Assembly: GCF_010093535.1 (NCBI RefSeq)
Contig: NW_022985176.1
Span: forward strand, 876,665-940,664
Source: Lindgomyces ingoldianus
Taxonomy: Eukaryota > Ascomycota > Dothideomycetes > Pleosporales > Lindgomycetaceae
DNA length: 64,000 nt
Direction of reading: 5' to 3'
The notes under the pieces were generated by a model. The model worked only from the letters and a program-made list of their open reading frames with translations. It was not told where the DNA came from and ran no database searches. Position numbers and translations under genes: made by a program. Each line of letters starts with the position of its first letter. The first letter of the stretch is position 1. This document shows positions 12,525-24,768 of this stretch, one piece after another.

Positions 12525-14174
12525 TTCGAAAACACGATCGTATTAGCTTGTATTTGGGGCGGGAACAACAGCTCTCTCGACCATGGCTGGCCGAAAATCT
12601 ATCAACTCCAACACCGTGCGAGGCTAATTCCGGGCGTGAAGTGTCCTCTTCCTTGGGTTTTTGTAAGATACTGACAAGGGGTTTGATTTTGGGCTGCGGG
12701 AGGGGTGGATATTCCGGGAAGTTTGTGTGTACGTCTGTGGAATAGAGGTACGGAAGGAAAACTCGAACTTAGAACCGCAGGCAGAGCATGTAAAAGCTAA
12801 GCAAGAGTTGCACGTAGAAGGCTATCATATTATAAAATAAGTGAGCTAGACTCATTTTGCCACTCTTTGCTAGATCCATGATCAGATTAACCGCTTTCAA
12901 ACCTTTTGGGGGTTGGCGGCCGACTCTGTGCAGGAGGATGTCAGCGGACGTAAGCGATCTACAAGACTGTGTTCACAACCAAATCAGTCACCAACAATCT
13001 AGCCGCTGGGGCTCCAAAATCAATGGAAGGTGATACACTACTCATACTGTGGGCATGCGTCCTATCCACTTTTCAGCCTTGTACATTTTGGTGAGGCTCC
13101 GTGTTTGGGGGCCACGGAGCCAACGATTGTCTCACTGCCGGAGGTTGACAAACTCTTATATATTTGCAAAATATGTTAATCATCTAGATCAGGGGGTACT
13201 ACTCTATCTAGTACCTAATAAGGAGAGCTTAAATACCGAAGAAGGCTGAAATGAGTGTAAGTGCACTGACCGTTATGCATTTTACTGGCCATCAAAGATA
13301 TATATAGGGATCGAAATGTTCTCCAGTTCATGAAAACCATCGTATAAAGGCCCATTTCTACTCGTACTGGTAGATACAGCTGTTCAAGAATAGGCATAAT
13401 CTTCTACGTATCGCCTCCGTTCTCAGCGGTGCAAGGTACATCACGAAAGAGCACACGAATGCCCAGTTCGGCGTGCGCAATGACTATTTGAGACGGTAGC
13501 CTGAGTACTTGAATCACGCCCACGTTTTCTCTGTCCTCCGCCGTACATACACGCATGCCCTCCATCTCTATCAATCTGGAGCGCCAACTTCTCTTCTACA
13601 ATTGGGGAGACTGATATCATCCCCAAGATTCACCCACGGTCAGCCAACTTGACCAAACCCTTAACCTAAAAATCCCAGCGAAAATCCGAAATAGTGGCCA
13701 TGATCCCTCTTTTACCGAACCAGTCATGTAGTCATCTTCAACTACGACCCAACCCCAAGGATTGTTAAACCAAGTGATGAGACCGACCCTGTGGGTTACG
13801 ACCTTGGCGCTGGACTATCGCTTCTCCTCAGCCGCCGTCAAATCTGCCTTAAAGAGGCCGCTATTATTTATGGTAAGAGCATTTTCATGCTTTCTGCACC
13901 TGCTAGCGCGCGTATAAGTTCATTTTATTACGTCTTGTGGAGCGTGGTATAGTTAAAAGTGTCTTTGGCTCCAAATATGAACTGCTCAGTGAAGTAGCTA
14001 TCAGCGGATTACCACTCCGCTTAGTTATGAGAATCCCAGTATCGGAGTATAACATCAAGTTTGGTGGTAGTGTAGCCGAAGCTCCCGGTGGAAATGCAAG
14101 ACCTTCGGACTTAGGGTTTAATGTTGCCACCTTGAATAGGATCCTGTTATCCTCGGAAATAATCAATATGCAAC
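12525..14174. other. Gene desert, left part
   Basis: Short frames on both strands with no motif. The open stretches at 13900-14220 occur on both strands and do not continue the neighbouring NB-ARC relic in any convincing way, although they may be its eroded C-terminal part. Confidence 0.4.
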
Positions 14175-14700
14175 TCAAGAAATTCGCCGCATTAATCTTG
14201 TCCACTTCGCTAATTGGCACCTAGTACAAAGCAGCTCTATAGCGCTTTCTGGGTCCATCTCTTCTACCTTGATATAATTGCCATTCGTTCTAACAAGATG
14301 AATCCTAACGGGCTGATTTCGGGGGGTGAGGGTAGATCCGCTCGGAGTTTGAGGGTGTAAGCTTTCCAATGGCCTGCTTTGGTTTGTGTCACTGCTCCTC
14401 TGCTAGATTCATGCAGCATCCTCTCCACCATAGAATACACCATCATCAACATTATCGAGTATCCTCAGCCATTGGTTGTCTCTTTCATCTAATAGCCGCT
14501 CGCACAGAGATTGTAACATGTCGACTTTGGATCTTCTCCTGCGACAAGGAAAAATTCGTCAAAAGGTCCCCTGCATTGCTCCATAAATCGAGTGGCATTG
14601 CGAGAGTGGAACCCGAATACTTGAGTCTGTGGTTCACATTCTTGAACCCTGAATGCATACTCGATCGCGATTTAGGATTTCCTTCCGAGAAGTTAGTCTC
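14175..14700 (-). pseudogene. Decayed NB-ARC (STAND/NLR-type) gene fragment
   Basis: Read from 14700 downwards, three different minus frames together follow the order of a fungal NB-ARC domain. The first frame has a damaged P-loop (GRKS then a stop codon), IAIEYAFRV, and a VFGFHSRNATRF segment matching the usual VFWVHASNATRF. The next frame has QWLRILDNVDD, the Walker B region. The third frame has HPQTPSGS and then NYIKVEEMDPESAIELL, the segment after the sensor strand. At least two in-frame stops and two frame changes separate these parts. The stop right after GRKS stands where Gln is usual (CAA or CAG to TAA), a C-to-T change. NLR proteins act in fungal allorecognition and cell death. I could not find the N-terminal effector domain or a repeat domain. 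This relic is certainly not expressed as one protein. Confidence 0.75.
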
Positions 14701-16943
14701 AGTTTCAACAAGATCCCTGTATTCCAATGCGGCATTAGCACCTCAGTCGTAGCAGCGAACGCAAATGACGTTACACCCATTGTTGAGCCGTCATCTGCCC
14801 TAGTTTTATATAGATCGGATTAGCGTCAAACGTTGCAGGATGTCTAGTCAAGCTTTCGGTATACTCTGTCATCGCCATACATATCCCGCCAGAATGATAC
14901 GAAAATTGCTGCCATCTGTTCGGTATCAGTTGAAAGGCGCATCGGGTCTTGAGAGAAAACCGATCATGCTATTTTCGACTGCTCTACTCCCGGGATTGCC
15001 TCTTCTTATGGGAACGAAGCACTTTACTAAAGGCTTAATATCTACTATTTTCTAGATTTTCGACGGCTCCATTTCGCCCTGTTTCAATAAGGTTGTTTGA
15101 GCCTAAAGTGTCATCAACAAACTTCCTATCGCCAATCTACACCGAATCGAAGAAGCGTGGGGCGGTGGAGGTTGCGAGCCGCAGCTTGTTATTTTATAGC
15201 TTTCGAGTCAACAACGAGTTCCCGACACACTTTGTGGTCTCTCAAACACCTTGTGTATGCTGTGAGTCTTGTATATCTTAGTGTATACGAAGTTACTTTT
15301 AGCTAGTTTACTACCAAGAGAGTTTGATCAAATGCCAGTTACACTCTGCAGCTGTGTTCAGCAGCGTCATTCAAGAAATCTGATTCCTGCAATTTAAGAC
15401 CCTTGATTACTTGTTTTATTACCTCTTCAAGTCTTAAAGAGTGAGGCTGTGGCTTAATGCTACTCCTGAAGCCAATCGGAAGCCTGCCCGTTCTCTGGAG
15501 AAGTACTGTTTTTGTAACTAGGCTAAGCTACTGCCTACTAGTGCCTGTACCTCTCTATGTATCGCGGTTGCTCTAGAGGCTCCATATCAATACAACACTT
15601 TTCCGTTGCACCACCACAGCGCCTTACAGTATTAGTAAGGTCGGTGTATGCCGTAGTGTATTGGTCTACGTTCATCTCAAGGGGGCCTAGCATGGTGGCG
15701 ACGAGACTTTTCCATTACTAGCAGGGTCTTGCAGCTGGTATATGTGTCGAACCGACCCATGCTGGTGCCGCCGATGAGGTCGAATATCTCGCAAGGGCTC
15801 CATTCAAGCAAGACCTGATTCCTTGTGTCCATTATTTACTTCGTCCATGAGCTGCTAGAGGATTTAGAGTATTGGAAACCGGCCGTCTCCACCGCTATCG
15901 AGAGACAATAGGCATATACCAGTAGAGTCCAGAGGATTTAGCAAGTGTTTCCGCTAACGGCATATATCGCCATTTGATGTGTCATTCAAAGACTGCAAAA
16001 GAGAGGTCTAGAAAGTTCAGTGCAAAAAGGCAATCTTCAGCAAGGGCTGAGGCAGGACATTGTGAACGGGGGAGTGTGGCAGAGCCCCACGGCCATTAAA
16101 AAAGGCTAAACAATACGGTCATAAAGCCCTCTAAGCGCCTTCGAACAGCCTCAGAGTTGTCCAAACTGGCTGAGGGCTGATAGAATTATGGGGCCTAGAA
16201 GTAGTTGACATATGTGAGCTCAAAAAACTCCCTAATGATGATCTAGGCTTCGGAGCTGGCCCCCCGAAGTCACCTACTTCCAGGTCTCATGTTCCTGTCA
16301 ATCTCTATCAATTTAGATAATTCTAACGATATTAGAACACGCTTGATGAGGTCTATATCTTCGCAGAAGAGCATGTTCTCATATCCCTAGTGGTTGAAGC
16401 ATCAGGGTCCGTGGAACCTAGGGTGAAGTTGGAGCAACTCGGTTGTGTTTTGATGTACTAACCATATGCTAAGGTTGATGACAACATGTGGTCTTGGGCG
16501 AAACGCTCCTCAACATGGCGATTTCACGGATGGGAAGTAGGGAATTCTGACTAGATAAATATTTGGGGAATGATCTAAGAGTACGATTGAAAGAGTGGCA
16601 ATCCCGTGGTGATGTGGTAGTCATGCCGAGGTCGGTTGGAAACTCACTGCCATCGTAAATCATGATCGTATCGAATAGCGAAGGCAACGAAAATGATTGG
16701 AGAGATGATTAATTGGAATTGTTCAACTTCTAGTCGACACAAGGGGGTTCTTGAAGCGAGACCAGCCTACAGCCCACCTAGTCTGTCTAGTGCGGGCACC
16801 TAGCCTCGATCTAAGAGAAAAGGACCGTCCCGACAGCTTTTGACACGGACCGTACAAAAACTCCACGCTCGAAAAACAACACTAAGAATGGAACTCCTAC
16901 GAAGCCAAAGTATATATAGGTTCTCGTTTCCGCGGAACACTCT
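14701..16943. other. Gene desert, right part
   Basis: No intact gene. Stops are frequent in all frames and the base composition is more AT-rich than around the genes. It may hold the eroded N-terminal part of the NB-ARC relic, but I could not read an effector domain. Confidence 0.4.
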
Positions 16944-19900
16944 TCAAGCCCAGGCAGGCTTCTTCTTTGTCCTCCTGAAGACGCCTTTCAAGACGTCACT
17001 CCACCTCTTCGTCTGGGGTTGATAGGCTGCAACTTTTCCTGATCCCACCGTAGATGGTGCTTTGCCATTCAAAATACTGCCATTTGATGCTGGCGCGTTA
17101 GACCAAGTTCGGCCAATAGGATCAAGAGTCCCGGCAGGGTCTTTGCCGTTGGATGAATAAAGCGGTGACATGCTTGTTGGGGCCCGTGAAGGGCCAGCTG
17201 GTGAGAGAAGAATGGGCGTGGAGCCTTTGCGCTTTGTGAGGAAGTTTCCTTTTTTACTGGGCCGAGTGTTAGTTTAGAAATGATACTAGGATGGAAGAAA
17301 CTTACGGCTTCTGCTTCTTCTCTAGTTTTCCTAGTTGCTCCTCACTCGCTTTCAGTGTCTTCTTTAGGGCGTTCTTCACTTTCTTCATTCCCTGCAACTG
17401 AATCGCTGTCTCATTCCTCAGCATACGAATCTTTTCAACCTCTTGCGCCCAAGCCTCGAGGTCTTCATCTCTCGTGCTGACACTTGCTCGACTCAGCGGC
17501 CTAGGAAGATCTTGCCTGACTCTTTCCAAGCTGCGGTTACTCCTCACCGTGCCAGGACGAGAGTTGTAGATATCCTGCATTATGCGACTAGGGACAAAGC
17601 CATCCATGTCGTCTCTTTGGCCTCTGGGGGACAACCAGCCAGCAGCCTCATTTGGATCGGCAGGCTGATCCCATTCCGCCAGCACTTCGAGATGGCGTGT
17701 CTTCTCTTGAAGAGTCTGGACTACTTGCTCAAAGGTATTTTTATTCTCTCGCAAGATTCGCAACTCCTGCTCAACTGCGTCGATTGAGGCTGCAAAATCA
17801 CTCTTGCGCCTCTGCAACTCTTCTATGGTCGCGTCCTTGACCTGGAGCTCACCCAGGAGTCGGCTTTCGTTGCTTTTTAAAGATACGATGTCTTGTTCTT
17901 TCCGCTCTATCTCATGATGTAGCTCTGAGTTTACATCCTTGAGAACCTCGATCTCTTTTCCTTTCATAGAAAGTCGATTCTTGTACTTTGCCTTTGAGCG
18001 CTGCGCAGCGTCAAGCTTGGCGTTGGTCTCGTCAACGAATGCATCGAGCTGTTTCTCGCTCTCCTCCACAGCAGCTTCGGTACCAATCAAATCTTGCTCT
18101 GCTTGCTCTAGGAAGGCTTCCAACTGCTCGTTTGCTTTTCGCACAGCACCGAGCTCCTTCTCTGCGGTGGCAAGGCGATGTGATAGATGCATCTCAGACT
18201 TCTCGAGATCGGCATTCGTGCGGCGTAACGAATCGATTTCAATGTCCGCAACGGAGAGTTTGGTTTTGAGGTTGATGCCTTCTGACTCGACTCGAAGCAG
18301 CTGGGTTTGGGCAGAGGTGAGCCCGTGTTCCAAGTCAACGTTAGATTGAAGCACACCGTTAAGACGGGCTTCGATCTCTGCCTTGGAGTCTTGCATGTGG
18401 CGAACTTCGTCTCTCAGACCAGACCTTGACTCTTCAGATATCCTCAGCTTCTCTTGAAGATCCGTCATCGATGTTTCCATCTTGCTAAGCTTGTCTTTGG
18501 TGTTTTCCAGCTCCTTCTGCAGTTCCGATGAGGATTGCTGCACGCCATGAAGCTGCCCTTCCAAGTGTGACCTCGCATCACGTAGCATCTGAAGCTCCTT
18601 TTGGATTTCCGGGTTCGGCTGTTCGAGGGTATGAATCCGGTCATGTGCAGCTTGGAGGTCTTTCTCGAGATTGGATTGGAGTAATCGCAAAGAGTCGACC
18701 TCAGATTGCAGTTCAGCCCTGAGATCGACTTCATTTGCGATTTTCTCATGAGTTGTCTGGAGCTCCTTCTCCATCTCTGACTTGGCGATACGTGTACAGC
18801 CCAGGTCCATCTGCAGACTGGCATTTATCTCAGTCGCGGACCGATAACTCGATTCGAGTTCGGCGAGGGAGAGCTGAGCGATTGATAGTTCGCCCTCAAC
18901 ACGTTCCCTCAACTTTTCGGAGTTCTTGAGCCCGTCAGTTAACCATGAGACTTCTCCTTCGAAAGCGCTGATCTTGTCAGTATACTCCTTCACCTGGGAC
19001 TCGAAAAAGGCCACAGCTTTCTCAAGCGTAGCTACAGTTGTTTGCCTCTTCTCCAGCTGCATCTCCATGCCTGCTCGATGGCTCTCGTTTTCCGCAAGTC
19101 TTTGTTGAAGGTCAGCCTCCCGATGCTCTGCAGAATCAAGTCGGGCCTGCAGGCTACGAAGATCCTCCTCCAATCCAGTGGTGTATGACTCAAGCCTCTG
19201 GATTTGGCGGTTGAGGTTGCTAACTTCATCCTTCATCAGATCCCTGGATCTCTCCAGGGCTTTCATGTTCTCTTGTCCTTGCCTAGACTTGCCCTCGAGC
19301 TGTTGTATCTCTTGGATCTTCACCTCCAGTTCCGCTCGCAGCTCGGCTTCAGATTTAGCAGAGTCTTCCAGCTTCGACTGAGTTGAACGAAGGATTTCCT
19401 CAACTGCGGCTTTGGATTGCTCTAAGGCTGAGACACGAGACTGGTAGCTTAATATATCCTCTTCAAGTCCCACCCGGGTCATCTCTAGAGCTCTTGCACT
19501 CTCCTTGCTCCGCAGACAGTCAGCTTGCAGCGCCTCGATACGGCTTCGGCATACAAGAAGCGCGTGATCTGATTCGCGTTTGGCTCGTATCAATCGGTCG
19601 TTCGAGGTACGTATCTCGATCATGTCGTCTGGAGTGTAGTGGAAGCTTTTGGATTCCCATGATATTGAGGAGGCTGGAGAATGCGTTGGTGTTTTGGGAG
19701 ACGAAGAGGGATGGTATATCAGGCTCGAGACACGGGTTGGTGGTGACGGTGGTGGAGATAAGGGACTTGGCTGAAGCCGATTAATCGGTTGGGGGTTAGG
19801 ACTGGCGTCTGTCGAAATTAGTGACGATCGTATTAAGATGATGAATCAAATACATTGTAGAGTCAGCATAGCAGCTTTCTCCAAACTCTCTAATATCTCC

Positions 19901-20457
19901 CTGTTCCTCCGCTCCTCTTCCTTCCAGCCCTTCGAAAGCATTTCAATTCTCTTATCGGCATTGCGTGTTGATATATAATCTTTCTTTCTGCTACGAGCTA
20001 AATTTCTTGCTGTGTTGGCAATCTGCTTTTCCTTGACTGATATGTTTACGGCAAGGCGGAACGCGAGTCGGCGAAGGGCAGCGACTGAGGCTTTCGCTTC
20101 AGCACCCGCAACCTGCTGAGCACTAAGTTCAGTTCGAAGAGAATTCCGTTGGTTCTTAATAAGTGACAAATGCGCCCAGTTTGAGAGCGGGGTAAGGGTT
20201 TCATCCTTCGTAGGAGGCATGGGCGGATGTGCTTCTTCAAGCTCGATGGCTGGGCTCCGCGGGCCTTGAACAATCTGTGGGCTCTGCGGTCGATGCTCCA
20301 AGATGAAGCTATCGCTCATAGATTGGTCAGTTTTTGGAGTGTGCGGCAGTGGTCTCTCTAGCTTCGCTATGCTGGGTGGCAGGATGTTCTCCATCTTAGG
20401 AATGTAGGTGTACTGTGCATGTCGATGAGGATCGGTGGCGGAGGCACCGGACGACAT
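16944..20457 (-). CDS. Large coiled-coil protein, 1139 aa, function unknown
   Basis: Three exons: 20457..19854, 19808..17306 and 17256..16944, with 45- and 49-nt introns. The ATG at 20457 is the first in frame. Residues 1-100 are Pro/Ser-rich and probably disordered, with a predicted helix at about 105-200. A second Pro/Ser-rich linker encoded at the start of exon 2 leads into about 650 residues of nearly continuous coiled coil (repeating Leu with Glu, Lys, Gln and Ser heptads). The tail is Ser/Gly-rich and ends in a strongly basic, aromatic patch (KRWSDVLKGVFRRTKKK). The heptad pattern suggests a long rod-like homodimer, such as a scaffold, tether or cytoskeletal factor. The basic C-terminus could bind membrane or nucleic acid. 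Myosin-tail-like similarity would be expected in any search but should not be taken as orthology. I do not recognise a named family. Confidence 0.9.
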
Positions 20458-22187
20458 ATTGAACGAAATGGCAAATAGAAATCCCCGCACTGATGTGTTT
20501 CCGATTGACTGCGGGAAAGCTAAGCAGTGGTGGGCGTCATGCCACGCGGCTATGCAGTGAATTGATTTGCTGACCTGGCAGTGACGTGTGATGCGGTGAG
20601 GGGATCGTCACGCATGCAGAGATTTTCAAAGCATGAAGAGCTAGGACGGAGGATAGACGAGAAGTGAAAAGAAGGATAAAACTGACGAAGCAATTGACCA
20701 GTACAGAGAGCGAAAATAGGGAGCAGGGTCAAGGTCCCTGTGCAAAAAGAATGAGGGTGAATTGGGGGGTGCCGTCATAGGTATACCAGCATGTCGGCGG
20801 GCGTCAGTGAGCCTTTTTCTCTGGGACTCGGGCATGACACCGAGTGCAGCCGAGCCCTTGGAGCAAGCGGAATTGGCGCGAGAGTGGGCGTTCGAAGGGC
20901 ATGGGTAGCTGGTATTTTGGCGCAGTCAGAGTCTCTCCATTGTGGGCTGATGCAGGAGAGTGGAACCCGCCGGGTATCGGGAGCCTGAAGAAGGCCTGAA
21001 TTAAGGTCTGAGAAGGCGCTGTGAGGCTTGCGGGAGGAGCCACAGCCAGCGTCGCCATCCGATTCCACAACGGTGACGTTGTTAGCGACCTGCCGTGCGT
21101 CTTCGACGAAGTTTAAAACTCTGGAATGGCCATGTCATAGAGGAGGCTCTGTTTTGCAGTGTAGAGGGGGGCCTGTCGCTCAACCCTCCATCGAGGCGCT
21201 AAGCCTAATATAGCTTTCCATCCACCCCAGTGTCGATCCCACACATCATTTTTATATGGACCCTGAAAGCCGAACAATTCTCGTGGCCCTGCTGCTGCTA
21301 AAGAGCCGTCAAGATATTCAACCGGGCTGAAGAACCGTTCCGTTTGGGCCTTGGCAACTAACCCGCTCGCCCTCACTGCCGATGCTTTTGCACAAAGTGG
21401 AGATGATTCATGGCATGGTTCGATATCTGGCACAGTAAATTCCAAACTCACCTTCTGCAGATGCTTTTTCGCTCCTGGATAGCCCCCTCCCCCCCAAAAA
21501 ACCAAAAAAAACCAAAAAAACCAACTTCTGCTAACCGATCGCAGCCAATACTGGCTCATTGCCTGGGTCTGAGGTTCTTGGATGGATATGAGACGCGTCC
21601 ACTCAGGGCGATTTGAGCGTTTGGGGAAGTCATGTCATTTGATTCAGGGATCCGTCAAGGTGAGACGCCTTGCTCTAACGGTCTCAGTGCATATACGAAG
21701 GCGCTTTGAAAACTTCAACATTTGACACCAAGATGTCAGAAACGCCAGCTCAATTTAGCAAGCTGCATCCAAGGCGCTTCGGAGAAACCAATGGAGAAAT
21801 TCAAGAGAGACTAGGCTCTCACAGACGAATCCATTTGTTGTGGCGGTCCTGAAAAAAGGCTTTCACAACCGCTTACCCAGTCTACTGGGTCTCGTCAGGA
21901 ACCGGGTAAGGCGAAGCACAGTGTTGATATTGGCCCCTTCGGTTGCGATCGGTCTCTCCACCTTGCGTCGCCCAAGGCTCTGGGATATTTTACGAACTGC
22001 CGGTTTAAGTGCCCGACTTGTGAAACGCATATCTTCTCAAAAAAAATCAAAAAAAAAAAACCCCTCTTGCCCATTTTCTTTTCTTTCTACAATACACATA
22101 ATTCGTCCATCATCCAGAGCCACTATGCAGTTGCATCCCAAGAGGGAAATCCAACGAACACCCAAAACAAACAACACCTCATCTTAC
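20458..22187. other. Intergenic DNA between two minus-strand genes
   Basis: Contains the promoter of the coiled-coil gene (near 20458-20800) and the 3' flank of the acyl-CoA dehydrogenase gene. Open frames such as 21113-21559 run through homopolymer tracts and have no motif. I see no gene. Confidence 0.45.
21484..21523. repeat. C-tract followed by A-tracts
   Basis: Runs of C give way to three runs of A separated by CC. A similar A-rich tract occurs near 22036-22060. Both are non-coding low-complexity sequence. Confidence 0.8.
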
Positions 22188-23667
22188 CTACCTCGTATAG
22201 GTCTTTTGCAAGTGTCTCGCAATCGTTGTTAGTTGAATGTTGCTTGTCCCCTCGTAAATTGCTCCAATCTTACTGTCCCTGAAGTATTTTTCCGCTAGTC
22301 CCTCTCGCACAAAACCCATGCCTCCCATCCATTCAACGGCTTGACCCGAGACTTTGCCGGCGACCTGCGAGGCGTATAATTTAGCCATGGCGGCATCCAT
22401 CACGAAGTCTTCGCCCGCTTCCTTTTTGCGCGCAGCATTGTACACTAGTGCGCGCGCAGCCTGAATTTCAACCCAAGCTTGGGCTAGCTGGTGCTGCATA
22501 CCTTGGAATTCACCGATGAGCTGACCGAACTGCTTGCGATCGTTCCATACATAGCTAATCATTATCAGAAATGCAGAAGAGGCTCGAGGGTTGTCTTCAC
22601 TTACCCAGCTGCATTTTCGAAAGCCCCTAAGGCGAGGCCCGTCATTTGTGCCGCGATGCCAATGCGCCCTTCGTTCAGAAGGCCAATTGCATACTTGTAG
22701 CCCTCAAATTCGTCTCCAAGAAGATTGTCCTTAGGTATCTCCACGTCATCGAAGTTGATCACGCAGGTGCTGCTAGCTTTGATACCGAGCTTCTTCTCCT
22801 TCTTGGCAATGGAGAAGCCGGGCGTGCTCTTTTCTACAATGAAGGCTGTAATCCCTTTGTACTTCTTGCTCGGATCTAGATTGGCAAACACGATGAAGAA
22901 GTTGGCCTCCACGCTGTTCGTTATCCACATCTTGCTCCCGTTGATCTTGTACCCATTCTCTGTGCGAGTAGCCTTGGTGGCGAGGGCAAAGGCATCCGAC
23001 CCTGATACTGGTTCCGAAAGGCAGAAGGATCCTACACCTGTCAGTTCTTATCTCTTTTGGGGATTTTCTCGAACACGAAGATGTCTTACCAACTGTGTTT
23101 GTTGCTAACCTCGGCAGCCACTCTTTCTTGAGCTTCTCAGAACCATACTTCAGAATTGCAGTATTGCACAACGTATTGTGCACATCAGCCAACACGCTTA
23201 CGCTGGGGTCCACCCTCGCTAACTCTTCGATGGCAATGATTGCTGAAGTGAAGTTCATTCCCGATCCACCATATTCCTCCGGAATCTCTACGCCCATGAG
23301 ACCCTGCTCGAAGAGCTGCTCCACTACAACTGGATCCATTGATTCTGCTTCATCCATCTCTCGGACCTTTGGAAGAATTGCATCATGGGCGAATTTGGAT
23401 ACCGAGTCTGCCATAAGGGCTTCGGTCTCCGAGAGGTGGGTGATGGGCGTGGGAGGGATATCCGAAATGTCCATATCACGTCGGGGAACAGACGCTGAGA
23501 GCCATCGTAACCTTCACAGAAGTCAATTAGCATTCGACATCCGTACTGGGTGGGGAAGGGCAGGGGGCATACTGCGGGGCCGTTCTTGAGAATTTAGGTC
23601 GCAGCGGTCGTGATGAGGCCGTAGCAGCGCGTGCAAGGGGCCTGAGAGCCTTGGTGATAGAGGCCAT
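22188..23667 (-). CDS. Mitochondrial short/branched-chain acyl-CoA dehydrogenase, 436 aa
   Basis: Four exons: 23667..23573, 23511..23090, 23031..22605 and 22554..22188. The first 32 residues are rich in Arg, Ala and Ser with no acids, a typical mitochondrial targeting peptide. The core follows the ACAD fold: an N-terminal helical domain with IPEEYGGSG, an FAD-contacting segment SEPVSGSDAFAL, W(I)TN, then the C-terminal helical domain. The motif IYEGTSNIQL carries the glutamate that acts as catalytic base in the SCAD/SBCAD group. The enzyme oxidises short or 2-methyl-branched acyl-CoA (isoleucine breakdown or beta-oxidation), passing electrons to ETF. Closest by pattern to ACADSB. Exact substrate range cannot be read from sequence. 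All splice joins are in frame and no key residue is missing. Confidence 0.95.
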
Positions 23668-24360
23668 CTTGTCCGTATTTATGTGGGAGAGTAATACAGG
23701 AGAGAAAGAGGTGCAAGCGTGAAAAGTTGAAAACACTAGGCACTGCGGAAGATGCTGGCTGTGAGCTTAAGCCGAGGATGAACAGAGCATGGGCCACTCT
23801 TAAATGTAGCCGGCGCTTTCCGCGCTTTCCCCATTCCGGGGTCGCGGAGATCGCATCCCCCACCTCCGACCTTTGCATCTCGAGGTTTGCACCTCCGTCA
23901 ACTTTGGTTCTTCGCATCATGATGCCTGCATTTCCAAGTCTTATTGAAAGACGGCATCATTCATTGGGGCACCGAATGCCGTTTGGCCTCGGCCAACTAC
24001 GCTGGGCGCCTCGATGCAACATCAATGTTCAGCTCCTTCGGAGAGGACAAACAGCAGCCATCAGTGGCAGGCGTCAGTACTATTAGGCAATATAGACACC
24101 TAAGTGCCGGGTGACATCTTACGATGGTCACTTATTGCATCTGCTAATGTTCAATCTAGCAACAAGGCTTTGCATTTGAGGCACAGCTCTACACCTAAGT
24201 AAAGGTGTTTAAAGGCCCGTTCAATGAGGGTAGGGATACATAACGTATAGCTAGGGTTGGTTCACTAACTCTCACAAATACTAGAATCCTAAGTATGGTA
24301 CCTGCGATTCTAATCCTAATTCCCGTTCTCTACATTTCCTAATTCTTGTCATACACCATC
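23668..24360. other. Upstream region of the acyl-CoA dehydrogenase gene
   Basis: Likely promoter near 23668-23900. Frames on both strands in this stretch show no motif. Confidence 0.4.
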
Positions 24361-24768
24361 ATGCGTCGAACCGAACGCCTTTCCCTAACCATCATTCCTA
24401 TTCTTACCTCTCTACTCTCTCACTTCTGCGTTAGATGGCTCAGTGTGGAAATAAAGCCCTGTCCTCAACTCAATTAAATCTAACTTCAACGCTACTGACC
24501 CCCAAGATGACGCTGGTTCTACATCTATCGGCTCGTCATTTGGATACTGGACCTGGCATTCTGGCTACCAACAGAAAGGAGACGCTTAATAAACCCTTTG
24601 GGTCCATACTTACAGCTCTGATAACCTTAATTCGTGGGATCCCTCATACAAAAGTTGCAACTTGCTCTTCCATGCGTTCGACAATTGGTGGCCTCTCCAT
24701 GAATGTCACCTGCTCCGATCTCAGTTCCTCTTTGCCAGTCGAGTGCAGCAACATTTATTATGAAGCCG
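24361..24768 (+). pseudogene. Possible decayed secreted-protein gene
   Basis: An ATG at 24361 opens a 24-residue signal-peptide-like stretch (basic start, then a hydrophobic Leu/Ile/Thr core ending near a Cys). The following sequence makes sense in another frame: Asn/Asp/Ser-rich, then YWTWHSGYQQ and NSWDPSYKSCNLLFHAFDNW, reminiscent of small secreted fungal proteins. That frame is broken by a TAA near 24450 and a double stop (TAATAA) near 24588. No splicing scheme I tried removes all the stops. No family is recognised. It may be chance. Confidence 0.3.

Noticed and set aside
12305..12745. 146-codon plus-strand frame
   Set aside because: It overlaps the first exons of the minus-strand surface-protein gene in antisense; no motif.
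21113..21559. 148-codon minus frame between two genes
   Set aside because: Runs through C/A homopolymer tracts, includes a Gly run from them, and has no motif.
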